Counted from the stretch's first letter, positions 32,335 to 45,121 are shown. The stretch: DNA of 64,000 nucleotides from Agaricus subrufescens (GCA_029945375.1 CM057069.1:186001-250000); one strand, 5' to 3'. Numbers and translations are program-made. Notes: generated by a model not told the origin, from the letters alone.

Positions 32335-33983
32335 CTATTTATCTGCCTTGTTTTGGAATTTACGGTTGCGTTGTTCGGAAAGTTGCGCCAAGAACTCATA
32401 CTCCTTCGCGAAATAACGATAGCGAGCGGTGGTGAACTCGAGTTGTTGTGCGGAGTCGACGAGGGATGCTGTGACAGCGAGAAGGCGGTGTTGGAGTGCT
32501 TGATAACTTGCATCGGAAATGATCAAGTGAGCCGCTTCATTGGCCTCGCCCGAGAGATTCTGAACGCGGAGGACCATCGCGTCCGCTGACAAGGCATGAG
32601 AGGGAGGTTTTGGAGAAGGTCAACAGGTGGGGGCTTACCTGTCTCGGGGGAGACAATCTCGAGGAGAGCAGGTTTGTCACGAGCCTGTAAACCGAAGGCA
32701 AGGAGATAAGCGGCGCGGTCGTAGTTGCCGAGAATAGGCGCATATGCAAGGCGTACCATCTGAACGTTCTGGGGATACTTGTCCTAGGAATAGATAGGTT
32801 AACATCGAGGCACACAAGGAAAGGAGAGGGACTTGCTGCTGCATTCAGCGAGTTGCTTCGCGGCCTGGTGTAAGAGGACGGAGCCTGGGCTATAAGTTCG
32901 TTGTTGCCTTTGGGTTCGGCCGTGAGGATGGCTGAGGGTTGAAGTCCTGGGCCTGCGTCGGGTGAATCAGCAGGTGGGGGCGGGACACCATCAGTGTCAA
33001 CATCCATCTAGAAAAGCAATGGGATGCAGTCAGGAAATGAGGGAATACGACGTTAAGCATACATCGTTAGAAGGACAAGAGGTAGGCGCAGTCTTAAGGC
33101 GTTTCGAGCGGCGAGGAACAGTTTGTTCATCGTCGGTTAGAAAGCCCTCGAAAGGGTCCGCCGCAGGAATGGGGATGTCCCTGGACCGCTTATTTGAAGG
33201 TAGGGAATGAAGGAGTATAGGATAAGAAGATAACATACCTTCTTGACCGGAGGTTCTGACGACTCGCGATGAGCGGAGGACTTGCTGGCGCGATCTGCGG
33301 CAGGCTTCGAGGGGATGGGCTTCTTGAGATTGCTAATGTTGCGATCGACGGTGCTCATCATAGACGCAAAGGCTGGGTAGACACGCGGCGCTTTGTAGCT
33401 CTTCCCCTTATATTGGGAATAGCTATCAAACATGCTGCGGGCGCGAGAAAGAATGCGCTGGGTCTCAGCGGTATGCTGGCCAGGAATGAACGCGTGAAGG
33501 CTCTCGAGAAGAGCGTCCTAGAAGAGATAGGCCATTCGAGAAGCGATCGAGAAGAGAAAAGACGGAACGGACGATACAAGTACAGGCGGCCTCGAAAGAG
33601 CCTGCCATGCTTTGGGCCATGGCTGGGTTGTTTAAGCGGCGGCTGTAACGGTAAAAGAACGAGCTGACTTCGGTGTCGAGGAGTGTGAGACAGTCCTCGT
33701 AGGTCTGGCGAGCGGGATTGCCGGTATTGGAAGAATTCGCGGATGCCATGGGAGACAAGCGGTGACGATTGTCAAAGGGAGGCAAGGATGTACGGGTAGT
33801 CGGTTGAGGATTTATACCGCGACCGCGATACGAACCGCGATGTGAACCGCGAGTAAACATACCAAAACTAGTACGACCTCGTACCCTACCGCGGCGCCAA
33901 AAGTCTAGATAAGCCCATAGGGGTTCATCTGATTCTGAACCGGATGACACGATGAGATCTGGTTCTGAATAAGTGTCAGACAT
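32335..33983 (-). CDS. Antisense gene 2 in the Gypsy element, unknown function
   Basis: A multi-exon minus-strand gene. The first exon (33983 down to about 33570) begins MSDTYSEPDLIVSSGSESDE and has an RG-rich segment (RGSHRGSYRGRG). Later blocks are DALLESLHAFIPGQHTAETQ...RSMFDSYSQYKGKSYKAPRVYP with donor GTATGT at about 33240, DIPIPAADPFEGFLTDDEQ (about 33060-33190), an acidic/proline block from MDVDTDGVPPPPADSPD, VQMVRLAYAPILGNYDRAAYLL, and a helical C-terminus NEAAHLIISDASYQALQHRL...AKEYEFLAQLSEQRNRK. I do not recognise the family. The first intron boundary is uncertain. The gene is convergent with pol, 67 bp from its stop. Confidence 0.6.
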
Positions 33984-34639
33984 GGATTCGAGAGACGAAA
34001 ACGTGCACTCCGCAACGCTTAAAACCAGAAAAATTTTTTCGAGCCGGTTCGGGTCGTGCGACGAGGGCGTCTCTTTCCATAGAGGGGGGGAGGATGTCTC
34101 GAACGCATCGAGAAACTTGGATCTAGAGAAAAGCAGATGGACTGTAAGCGAACATCACGTCGGGTCACATCATGCAAGTCACGAGACTGTGTGACGCAAG
34201 GATGTGCGATTCGAGAAGGCAAACACTGAATTTACATGTTTAAATATATTCGGGAGACGGTCAAGGCGCAGAAAGCATGCCATATGGAATGCATGGTTGA
34301 ATCTAGGGGTGTTCGGATCGTAAGATCGTCCCCTCGAGAGAAGGCTCACGGGTGGTCAGGATCACACATGACTGAAGTTCAGACGGGTGAGAGACGTTAC
34401 GAAACGCATATCATAGGCAGAACGAGCTACAAACAAGGGAGCCAGATCAATAGCGCAAGCTATGACGTGGCAAACGAAAAAGTGTGTCCGAGAAGCGCGA
34501 GATAACAAAACAACTAGTCTGGCAGACAAGATAAGATAGACTAGGGGTGCTAGCAATGTTCAAGAAGCGAGGAATTTTATATGATGTGATATACGAAGGA
34601 AAACAGTCGCGAAGAAGACGCCGATGACCCAAGATTGCC

Positions 34640-36864
34640 TCAACCCTCGATACCCTCGCCACGAGGAACAGTGGGGGTAGCCGGGACAGTGCCGGAGGAA
34701 GTAATGGGAGAACCTGCGAGGGGAGTGCGGCGAGAACTGGGGGTTACGCCGGCCTCAACGCGATAAGTCTCGACCAACACGACGCGAGGATTTGTGGAGG
34801 GAGGATCGGCAACAAGAGGAGCACGAGTAAAAGGAGGGGATGGAGTGGATGGTTGAGGAGCAGGGGCTTCGGCGGCCATATCATCGTTGAGGGGAACACT
34901 GTTAAGGTGGCGGTAGAGATCAAACCGTTTGTCGAAAAAGACGCTGGGCTTGGACGAGGGTTGCAAACCAGCCTCTTCACAAGCTTCGACGTGACGTTCC
35001 CACCAAGTAGGCTGAACCAGAGGGTCTTCGGAGTCAACAAGAAAGGGTTTTTGGCCAATCCACTCGCCAAATCGCTCGAAGGAATTGTACAGCACCTGGC
35101 CGGCTTCGAGAAGGTTGGTGGATGCGTCGGGGCCTTTGAAATCATCGGGGTCGATGCTGGTTTCGCAGAAATCAGCAATGCGACGTGCGTCAGCCACCAG
35201 CAGCTCGAGTTGATCGGGGGAGTCAATAAGACCACTCGTGGTCCAGAAGTCGGGTTTTTCGTCACCACCATAATATTCATAAGACAAAAGAAATTCAATG
35301 GCAGCCTCGACGACGAGAGTACGATGATGAGAAACAGCCAAGAGCAGTTGACGCTCCAGGCCGAGGATTTGATATCTCGAGACGTCAAGGTTACGATTGA
35401 GAATGCGAAGGCCTACAGTGGATGCGAAAATGTTAGTTCGAGGAGTGAAGAAGTGAAGAAGTAAGAACGGACCGTTTCCGGCAATAAAAGCAGGCACTCG
35501 ACAAAGTTCAGCGGCAAATTGTTGAATGGCGGGGGGTTTGGTACGGCTACAATGTCCAGCATGTTCGCAGTCACAAGGGGCACAGGCGCAGCGAGTGACT
35601 AGGCCGTCGAGCCGCTTCTTGGGTTCCTCGGATGATTCTCCTTTTCGGCGATGGTTGGCGGGTTCGAAGGGGGTGTCATATCGTAAGGACCGGATACAAT
35701 TGAGACAATTGGGAAGACATGGGGGGTACTGCAAGACAAGTTAGGCAAAAGATAAAATAGAACGAAGAAGGAAACACACACGGGGTTGTCTGAGGAAAGA
35801 AAGTGAGGGAGCAGACCTTGAAGATAAGGCGCCCCAGGGTTAAGGCCGATTTGGCGAGTAATGACAGGATTAGTGCGGGCTAGGGCTCTGGAGTTAGAGC
35901 TGGTGAAACGATCATGAAATTAAGACTTACTGCGAGGGTCGTCAGGCGGCGCATTGGTAGCGGCGTCCCGCTTGCTGGCCGATTTGGGGGCTTTCGAGGG
36001 CTTCCCGCAACCACGACTGGCAGGGGTGGCGGTTCGTGAAGCTCGAGGGGGGTTACGACGACCTTGTTTGTGGCTAGAGCCGCGAGGCCGGGGAGACTCC
36101 ATAACGACGTCCTCGTCAAGGCCATCTTCTTCGAAGTCGGATTCAGTACGGTCTTCTTCAGCCTCGTCCTTGTCTGGCACCTCGACGATCTCAGCATTGG
36201 AGGACTCAGAGGAAGAGGATTGAACAACGGCCTGCTTTTTCGAGGCGATTTTAGAAGGGCCGCGCCTGGTAGGGAGTGGTTTTTCGACAGTGATTGAAGG
36301 TTCGCGAGGCGGTGTAGGGGACGCGCCACGAGGACGTTTGCGACGTGGAGGCACAGTCAGAGGCGTAACAACAAGAGGGCTAGCCGCGCCAGCGGAGTTT
36401 TGAGACACGACGGAAGCGCTAGAACCAGTATCAACAGGGACGCGAGGGCGAGGGCGTGCTTTAATACGAGACGAGGCATTAAAGCCGCTCGAGACGGTCG
36501 TGGTCAGTGAAGGAGGAGGAGCTCGCCCCACTGGTAACGAGCGGCACGTGTTAGCGAAGGATTACAACCGCCGAGAGGAAGCTAAAATGGACTTACCGGA
36601 GCTAGAATCATCAGGTTGGGAGGCGAGTGAAGGGGTAGGACGGACAGAAGTGACTGCAGTCGGCTCAGACGACGAGATAGACCGGCGAGAAAGGACTGGA
36701 GCGTCCGAAGACTGTCGCGCGAGAGCTGCGCGATACTTGACAATCGAGCGGAAGTCGTCGGCATATCGAACCATGACCTCAGGCGAGAAGTGGTCGGGCC
36801 ATTCTTCGATATCATAGATGGCCGCGAGTGCGATCTCACGAGGGATTACCGGGATAGAGGACAT
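34640..36864 (-). CDS. Antisense gene 1 in the Gypsy element, Cys-rich 684-residue protein
   Basis: Four exons join in phase: 36864-36597, 36530-35931, 35879-35782 and 35728-34640, with introns of 66, 51 and 53 nt and GT...AG ends. The result is 684 codons without a stop. Exon 1 (MSSIPVIPREIALAAIYDIE...) is followed by a low-complexity basic/acidic exon 2 (PRRKRPRGASPTPP...SDFEEDGLDEDVV). Exon 4 starts with a Cys cluster (CLPNCLNC...RCACAPCDCEHAGHC) that may bind zinc, and continues with a helical region (LERQLLLAVSHHRTLVVEAA). I do not recognise the family. The gene starts 566 bp from the 3' LTR and runs towards pol. A Gag-like or nucleic-acid-binding role is possible but unproven. Confidence 0.75.
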
Positions 36865-37429
36865 GGGAAGGGAGATAGTCTGGCAAAGTAAACGCGTCAG
36901 CCTGGGTGGGTTTAAATAAGGACGAAAGATCGTGGAAAGGCTAGGTAGATCTCTGGGGTTATCGGTAAAAAAGGAAATCAGGTGTCAGCCACGAGCGAGG
37001 AGGAGCTGACGTATCCTGTCAACGGCCAGTCGGATAACGGCCGAGGCCAGACCCTGTTGAGGATCCGAGGTTGTTCTGCCCCAACGAAACTATCATAGAG
37101 GGGGAGAAAGGTTAAAAGAGGATCTGAGGGTGTAGATCGAGAAGGCGGACACCAAAGTGGAAGGTGTTGACTTCGGGGTGAGAAAAGAGAAGCACGGGGA
37201 AGGCGGACCGGCAGTGGTATCCTTTGCTGGCGGTAGTGCTATTTTAAGCACTCTTGGATATTACCAGAAGTAGCAATCCGGATCATGCCGAAAACCCGGA
37301 TCAAATGAACTTAGTGACGGGTTGAGGGATGCAAGGGAACCAACTCGAGGGCTCTGAGATAATGCAGAAGGAGGTGGAAATGAAACTCGCGAAGTGACTG
37401 AGGGCAGTCATTTCATAGTGGGGGGGAGA
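36865..37429. other. Gypsy non-coding stretch before the 3' LTR
   Basis: About 565 bp with no supported frame. It ends in the polypurine tract TGGGGGGGAGA (37419-37429). It must hold the promoter of antisense gene 1 if that gene is expressed. Confidence 0.6.
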
Positions 37430-38790
37430 TGTTACGGCCCCAGCCGTTTTACGCGTAAAGATACATGTAAGAAGGCATATATGGGGTGTTTCATGATCCC
37501 GAGAGTACCAATTGGCGGGACTCTTACGTGTCATAGGTCTCAGAGAGGTTTCACCTAACCAGGAAGGGATATTATGATCGAATCAAGGGTTCCATGGTTC
37601 TCGAGGGGAAACGTGTACCCGAGAGAGAAATATAGCCATGTTCGAGGCAGAGTTAGGCTGTCTCGAGATCATAGTCGTCTTTCTAGGGAAAACTACGCGT
37701 GTGTATCGACCAGAGATACGATCGAGGACTTAGCAGTGGCGGTCTCTCGAGTGAAACTTATGTTGGGAACATAGGCGGCTACTACTTACCAAAAGGGGAG
37801 ATGCCTAAGAGTGGCCCCTTGGGAAGAAGGACTTCTCGCGGAGACACACGCCTCATATGAAAGATAGTATGAACGAGGGTCGACCAACGTACTATGCGTA
37901 TCTAGGGTTGTTCTAGAAGGTGAATACTAAGGGGATATTAGGTCCGAGGGTTGTTCGAAATAGTGTCTAGGGCGCAGGGCTAGTAGAGTCAAGACGCCCA
38001 ATCGCAGACAGGGATTGACCAACGTGGATCATTCGGCCGAAGTAGGTGCGAGTCCCCGAGTGGAGATTGGCTGGATAGAGTTCCTCGAAGGCGGCGGCCG
38101 ACGCAGTAAAGATGAATTGGTAATTTATTCTACATATGTGTCTCGGACGAGTTGTACGGTATATAGGGCCAGTCTAGGGAAAAAGTTCGACACCGAATTT
38201 TCTGCCCAAACGCTGTGCGATTAAATCGAGAGTGGTTTTTCCGTCTCAGTGTATTAAGCGTTAATCAGGTACCTTACCGAGAGAAGTTCTTGTGTTTGAT
38301 CGCGAGAAGACCTTCCCTGGTCTAATAGAATCGAGATAGTGTCCGCGCTAGCTGGTCCTCTCTTGCAGTCTGTCTCGAAGTGCGAAGGCAGGTCAAGGGT
38401 TTATCCAGTTCGTCGAGGCATCGCTAGGAAGGACTCGCTATCCTTTCTAGACAGTTGTCTGACCCGATTGTATTGAGGACAGTCGTTGCGAGTTTAGCCG
38501 CTCGTCGCGAAGGTTTTAAACGAAAGATCTCAAGTCTAATCAAGGGTCGAGGGCCGACCACGACCAAGTTATCAAGTATCACTACAACAATCCCCATATC
38601 ATCAAAGTTTTCTACATTCCTATTCGCGAATCACCTATTTCAGCTTAAATTTGATTTACCTCCCCACGAACCGCATTCGAGACTCGGTGTAAAACACAAG
38701 TCTGGTTGTAATTCGATAATTATATTTCGAGTTATTCCTTTTTATTATTTTATCTATTTTTTTTATATCTACACCGACTCCGTCTCATCA
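37430..38790 (+). repeat. Gypsy 3' LTR
   Basis: 1361 bp, matching 23700-25061 with about eight substitutions (e.g. CCATTTT/CCGTTTT at the start, GCGAAACTT/GTGAAACTT, TCACCATATC/TCCCCATATC) and one T-run difference. Confidence 0.95.
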
Positions 38791-38794
38791 ACGC

Positions 38795-41700
38795 GCTGTT
38801 GAAAATGTGTCCTCTAAGGACCGGGACGCTTGGGGATAGGAGTTGGACATGTTGAACTTTATGGTTGGGATGTAGGCGTAGATGTTCAGTGATTTTCGTG
38901 ATGGCCATGATGGCCGCCCATGTATGAGCGTTTGCGATGGACGTGCGGCGCCCGGCGGGGAGGGTCTTGGAGTATATAAGGGATCCCTTATGTGTGATGG
39001 AGTAGGCGGCGTGAAAATGTAGAGGGAGGGATGGGTCGCCTGACTCTTCTTTTTGCTTCTTGCCGCTCATGACGGCGCATATGGAATGGTCCTCAGGGGA
39101 TGCGATGATTTTATTCAGTAGGTCGTGATGAGCGTCGATGACCTCTTTGGGAGCAGAAAGGGATGGGGGAGGGAGGGTGAGGGTGAGTTTGTCATGATGG
39201 ACGTCCATGAATCTTGATCCCGGTGTGGCTTTAGGATGGGTGGGATGGAAAGTTTCAGCGATAAGGTTGAGGTTGGTGACGTCTAAAGGGGACTTAGCGT
39301 TCTTCCTTCTCGTTTTGGACATCATCTCAAGGCTATCCGGGTGTAGCTTGGTACCTTGAGCCATATGGCGGTACGTGAGCACGAGGATGGGGTGACCGCG
39401 ATGTAGGGTGGCCATGCGGGCGACGGATTTGTCATGGAGTTTTTTGAGCGTGATGTGCATAGGGACAAGGCCTGCCATAGCCATGGCGCCGCCTGTAGGA
39501 GTAGTGCGGAAAGATCCCGTAATCCACAGGGATGCAGCACGATGCATGCTATTGAAGATTTTAGTGTTAGATACGAAGCCCCTGGTGCCGGGGCGATACC
39601 AGCATCTGAGACCGTATGTGGTGATGGGGATAACGCATGATGTGTAGAGGAGTTTTTTGTGGTGTGGGAGGAGACCCCGAGTGGAGTTACCAAGGATATG
39701 TAGGCATTTGGCAGCCGAAAAGGATCTAGTGGCGTATCTTTTGACATGGTCCTTGAAGGTAAGAGACCGATCGAAGAAGATGCCGAGGTATCTCCAAACG
39801 GTTTTGGCGGGGAGGGGATGATCGCCTGTGAAAGGCTCAACACCGAGGTCGATAGATGGGTTTGGGTCGCCTGGTTTCTTGGCGAAGTTAAAAAGCTCCG
39901 TCTTGGAGTGTTCCATGGCGAGCCCGAATTCTGTAAATAAAGACGTGATATGAGTATACGCGCGGATGAGAGATTCGTGAGTAGAAGAATAATCGGAGTC
40001 CGTAGCTACAAGGAGGCCATCATCGACATAGGATAAAAATGAGGAAATCGGTTTAATGAAGGAGTCGTCGTGTACAATCCATTTGTCCAACAGGTGAAAG
40101 ATGGGAGAAATATAGAGTGCGGACAGGATAGGCGAGAGTGCGCTTCCTTGTCCGACTCCTACGTCGCAAGCATATTTTTGTGATTTTTTGTTGTTAATAT
40201 TATACGAAGTGAAGCGGTTAACGAGATAGTCCTGGAAAAAGGAAACGATCTGTGGTGGATAACCGAAGTGTGTGAGTATTTCGCATAGGATGAGATGATT
40301 GAGAGATGGGAAGAATTGGGCAATATCGAATGCGAGGACCGATACGACCTGTTTACGGCTCCAGGCGTTTCTAACCATATGAGTAATGGCAACGGCCGCA
40401 TCTTCCGTAGATCTCTGAAGAATGCCGCCGGTTTGACAAGGATGGATTATATTGTGGGTGATGCCGTCGAATTGAAGGCGAGTGGCGATGATTTTCTCAA
40501 AGAGTTTACCGGTAGTGTTGAGGAGGACGATGGGTCGGAATGACTTGATCTTGTCATATGAAGGTTTGTTCGGTTTGGGGATGATGACCGAGGTGGATTC
40601 TTTGAAGTGTGATGGCCAGATGCCTTGTTGGACGCACGCGTTGCACAGAGAAACGAGGGTGGCTGTGAATTCTGGGGACGCCCTGATGATGCGTTTCAGG
40701 AGATGCCATGAGACATGGTCAGGACCCGGGGCTGAGTTTTTGGAGCAGCTACGTAATGCGTCAGTGAGTTCGAGTGGAGAAAAAGGGTTCCATTGTCGGG
40801 GATTGAGTGGGGTTAGGTTTTTGGTGACACTATCAAAGGTGACCTTGTGGTCGTTAGCGGAGTTAAAGGTGGAGTGAATGGCGTTAAAGAGGGATGTGTC
40901 GTCGTTACATGGTTTACCATTTTGGTCGAGGATAGCTTCGGTGGCGGGCAGTCTTCGCTCGTGGGTCCAGTCGATGAGGTCCCATGGTCTTTTCTTATCT
41001 ACCGCCGTGTATTTGATGGCTTTGCTATAGTGATTGTTCCGCTTAGCTTTCGCTACCTTTCTGAGATTAGTATATTTAATTGGGTCACATTTCTGACCAT
41101 GAAGGCGATTGAGCCTCATGTCGTTAAACAATGACTTGCATTCCTTGTCCCACCATTTTTTAGAATGGCGGGACGGTTTAGCCATAACGGCATGATGTTC
41201 CCAAGCAGAGGAGAAAATCTTTGCCATACCTGTGGTGAAGTTCTCGATTTGATCTCTGTCGGTGGGCAGGCCCATGTTCGTTCTGAGGGAGTTAGTTTCC
41301 TGGATGACGTCTGTAACGAATGCATCCTCTTCTTTCGAGTATCTATCGATGAACATTTTACCTATCGTATCATCTTGCCCTTTATTAGGGATTTTGATGT
41401 GGATCGGGTTGTGGTCAGAGTTGAATCTACTGACGTCGTCATCCTGAGTCGTAATGCTGAACCGTTGATCCTCGATGAGGTGGGGTGAGGCGAAGCAGAG
41501 GTCAATGATGGATGGTCGAACTCCTTCCTTTTGGTGAGGAACGTGGGTGGGGGCGTCGGGATTGGACGGAGTGGCGCGTAGTGTGCCTAGAGAGCTAGTA
41601 GCATTAATTAGTCTAGAGCTTAGCGAGTTAGGGCCATAGTGTGCTCTGGCCCCTCTATCCCATTCTACATCTTGAATATTGAAATCACCTGCGCATACGT

Positions 41701-42313
41701 CAATGTCAGGGAACTTATGTTGGTCGGTCTCGAGGATTTCGAGGGCTTTATGGGTACGGCTATCGTTGTAAACGTTAAGGATGTTAGTGGTTTGGCGTAA
41801 AGGGCCTGGGTGTTTAAGGGTGACTAGAGAAACGTCTTCGTGTTTGATTATGTCGGATCTGTATTGGGGGGTAAGAGACATGAGTCTTTTATTAACATAC
41901 ATGAGAACACGAGGGTGGAATGAGTCAAGTTTAGTGTTGTCGAACGCGGGGAGGAGAGGGGTCCAGGAGGGATGGATGGGGGGGCCATAGGCGTCATCCC
42001 CTTCGCGGTTAGTGGTGGATGGTTGGGAGCGGACACGCTTCCAGCCTGGTTCCTGGAAAAGAACGATGTCAATGAATGGGGCGCATCGCTCTAGCGTGAG
42101 CGATGTGTTTTCCCAGCTTTTGTTAGCGTTAAATAACCAAATGTTAAATAAAGGAGGGGCGAGTATTCGACACTCGTCGAGGGAGGGTGCGGGTGTATTA
42201 GTCATGTGGAATGATTTCGCGTTTTGGGTCGGAGAGCTCGATGGCATTTCTTCTTGAGGCGATACATCAGTCTCTGTCCTCTTCGGCTCTACGGAAGTGC
42301 CATTGTCGGTCAT
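38795..42313 (-). CDS. LINE ORF2, N-terminal part: endonuclease and reverse transcriptase
   Basis: 1173 codons from ATG 42313, open throughout. Its 5' end overlaps the end of ORF1 by 47 bases. Endonuclease/exonuclease/phosphatase fold: LFNANKSWENTS, IVLFQEPGW, CAGDFNI near residue 208 and FNSDHNPIHI. Reverse transcriptase: YKSFRPIVLLNTTGKLFEKI-like block, AFDIAQFFPSLNH, GVGQGSALSPILSALY and the catalytic SYVDDGLL near residue 761, then KTVWRYLGIFFD. The frame is cut by the Gypsy insertion at 38794 and resumes at 23699. With the insert removed the protein would be about 1433 residues, so it was intact when the Gypsy element landed. Confidence 0.9.
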
Positions 42314-45056
42314 GTTGATGCTGCTTATATTCGCATGCTATGTCGTAGGCCATATGGGGGCCTCCGCAGTTGAGACATTTGGGGTCGTGAGTGCATGCGG
42401 GGACATGGTCATCTGTTCTTTTCGAAGCACAACACTCCGCATAAAAATCGTGATTGTCAGTGCAATGCCCGTCGCCGCAGCGAGCGCATTTGTAATGATT
42501 TATTCTGCAAGCAGACGTGCCATGTCTCCATGACCAACATTTTTGGCACTGGGGAACAAATTCCCTTGGTCTAGCATATTCAATACGAATAAGCTTACCA
42601 TGAATGTGATATGGTTTATTGACGATATGCTTGGTGTTAGCGCCGTTTTGTGAGTCCCATACGTCCATAAACACGACGCATGTGTCGTCGGAGCGTTGTG
42701 ATTTGACGACGCGCAGTGTGCGTACGCATACAAGGCCATTGAGGCGAGAGTTCATGCTGAGGAGGTCAAGGACTTGCTCTCCCGTGAGCTTATCTTCGTC
42801 CTTTCTGCTGAATCTGTTGTTATACAGGTCGAATCCTTTGAGGATGAGGTGGGCTGTGGACTGTGGGGCGTAGGGGATGAGGGAGTCTGATGGAATGTCT
42901 TTTCCATTGTCAGCTTTGAGATCAAGGGCGCAGATGAGCGCGAGTCACAGGTCTTTGAATTCTGCTTCTCTAGGAACAATGTTGAGATAAATGTGGAAAG
43001 TGTTACCTATGATTTTGCCTGTTTCGGTCCTCATGTGGCTGCGGATGTTGGATAAGGTCTTGTTCATGCGTTCGAGAGTGGCCCCTATATTTGTGAGATG
43101 GGTGGCGTGCAAAGTAGCGTCAATGTTAAATATGGCGGCTTTACGGCTAGGCCCTTTAGAGACGGCGGCCGCTTTAGGGGTAGGGTGGGCTTTAGGGTTG
43201 ATGGGTTTGACAGGGGGTTTGATTTTCGGGGCGGGGATACGTTCTAGTCCCGAAATGGCTTGATTTTTGCTGTCTGTATCTAGATCGGATGCTAGGATCT
43301 TAGCTAGGAGTTCTTGAGCTTTGGGGGTGTAAGGCATGGGGGCGGGCTTAGCCGCATCAGCGTACGACGGTTTAGGGGGGGGGGTTGATTTTTAGGAGTG
43401 TTTTTACCGTATTTCTCCGCATGTAGCTTAGCGTGTTCCTGGATGACTTTCTCCTCCGTGAGTTTGTCAATCTTCTGTAGGAGGGCTGTCGTTTTCTTGG
43501 TTCCGAGGTGGGACATATCCTTGATAGATGATTTCAAGTTGCCTGCTGGTTTGGTGAAGGCGGATTTGACGGGAGTGGGTTTTCGAATGGGTTTAGGGGG
43601 CCCTAAGCGGATGGGGGAGCTGGCTCGGGGGAGGGGGGGGGGGTTGGATTTAGTTGGCGGGAATGGGGCAGGATTTGACGTAAAGTGAGGGACGCGGGGG
43701 GCCTTAGAAGTTTTGTTTAAGGCGGGGAATTTAGAGGTGTTGATAGTCGTCGGCCCGGCTCTAATGGGTATGGGCGTCGCATACGATAAATGCGAGTTAG
43801 CAGGGGAGGGGGCTCGTTGGGGGGGGGGGGGGGTCATCAGTGATGTCCATGGCCGCTGCCGGTGTTGCATGTGTTTCTTGATGTGGCCGGTATGGGGTGT
43901 GTGGTGCGGGTTGAGAGTATAATTCCCTCGCAGTTTCGTTTCCGACTTTGACATCAGCCCATCTGCATTTGGGGAATCCTTTGATGAATCTAAACGCTGG
44001 AGTGGCAAGAGCGTGCGGGTTAGTGATAAACTCGGGGATGAAGCAGTCATAGTAAGTGATTAGTTCCGCCCACAAGGCGTTAATGTGTTCCATCTCGTTG
44101 AAGGAAATGGTCTGTTTAAGTGGTTTGGGAGTAGGGGTGGTGGGTCTCTCCTTGCCGTGTATTTTGACATGGCTGGTGTTTACCTTACTAATCATTAGCG
44201 AGTTGTCAAAGTCTTCGACCTGTTGTTCTTGGGTGACTTCCATGGGGTTGGTGTCGTTTTCCATTTGTTTAAGGGCGGCGATAGTTTGGGCGGTGACGTG
44301 GAGTACGGCGGGGGATCGGGGGGTTTTTTCCAGATCCAGGTTGATGTGCTTATTAATCGGAGGGGTGACGGGGGTGGTCTGAATGGTCTGAATGGCATGT
44401 GGGGGGGTAGTCGGGATGCGGTTGGGGGACGGGGATGGGGCCCTGGATCTCACGATCCGTTTGATGGCTTCTTCGTTTTGCTGTTCCGTTCGGTTTTGGA
44501 ACTTCTCGGCTTCTATTTGGTCTCTGAATATTTTCCGGATCTGTTCATCTGTCATTCCTTCGTACAGTTTGCCGTTTTCCCTGCGGGCTTCAGCGATTTC
44601 GGAGTCAGTAAGAGATTCGTCGGAGATGTCCGATACTGATGCTGTGTCAAGGGGAGGGTTAATGATAACGGAGGTAGGTCTAGATCGGCCTCGTGGAGAA
44701 GTCGCTGCTTCAGCGTTGCTATTGATGGTGTGAGCGAGGAGGTTATCCTCAGTCAGTTGGTAACTTTCCCCGCTGGGTACCGGGGTGCGTCTCGCCGGAA
44801 TAGCAGAAGAAGAGCGAATACTGCTTGCCTTAGACCTGCTCTTTCTTCCGAGCATGTCGTTCTTTGGGTTGAAGCCTCTATCCGTGAGGTCAGAGGCTTG
44901 TGCGCGGATGGCACGTCTTGCTTCCTTGGCAGCTAGGCATTCGGATCGTCGTTTGGAAACTGTGTCGATATCTGGGGGAGGGGGAGGGGGTGGAGTCGGA
45001 TGAGAGTCTGGGATGTATAGGTCACTCATAGCAAGGCTTGTGGGCCTATGAAACAC
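42267..45056 (-). pseudogene. LINE ORF1 (Gag-like, zinc knuckles), frameshifted
   Basis: It starts MFHRPTSLAMSDLYIPDSH at 45056. Three frames are needed to follow it. Breaks fall at a 15-base G run near 43816-43830 and an 11-12 base G run near 43375-43386, and there is an in-frame TGA at 42945-42947. The N-terminal two thirds are proline- and charge-rich. The C-terminus has a cluster of Cys/His knuckles (CQKCWSWRHGTSAC, CARCGDGHC, CLNCGGPHMAYDIAC), as in ORF1 of fungal and insect LINEs. The homopolymer breaks could be sequencing errors; the TGA is less easily explained that way. Confidence 0.8.
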
Positions 45057-45121
45057 GGTATATTCCTAATGTGCGCTGCTTTTTTCACCGGGATGATGAA
45101 AGTAAGAGGCAAGAAGGAATG

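Larger units (their letters stand above)
23700..38790 (+). mobile_element. 15.1-kb Ty3/Gypsy LTR retrotransposon with antisense genes
   Basis: Inserted in LINE ORF2 with a 4-bp target duplication ACGC (23696-23699 and 38791-38794). LTRs of 1362 and 1361 bp run TGTTAC...CATCA and differ at about eight bases and one T-run length by eye (roughly 99.3% identical). A candidate primer-binding site TGGAGCCCACCGCGAGG starts at 25064 and a polypurine tract TGGGGGGGAGA ends at 37429. Gag, protease and pol lie in three different frames on the plus strand (25241-32267). The remaining ~5.1 kb before the 3' LTR holds two multi-exon genes on the minus strand, which is why the element is so long. Confidence 0.95.
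22281..45121 (-). mobile_element. Tad-like LINE (non-LTR retrotransposon) with a Gypsy element inserted in ORF2
   Basis: Full length, about 7.7 kb without the Gypsy insert. It has a short 5' leader, ORF1 with C-terminal zinc knuckles, ORF2 with apurinic-type endonuclease, reverse transcriptase and a C-terminal CCHC-like module, a ~620-bp 3' UTR, AATAAA (RC of 22305-22310) and an A16 tail (T run 22280-22295). The 14-bp target duplication is typical of target-primed reverse transcription. Two-ORF architecture with knuckles in ORF1 fits the fungal Tad1 group; the clade is inferred from layout, not from a tree. Confidence 0.93.

Noticed and set aside
43398..45003. Glycine-rich open frames on the plus strand opposite LINE ORF1
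   Set aside because: They are the complement of the proline-rich ORF1 sequence (GGG for CCC) and have no independent support.
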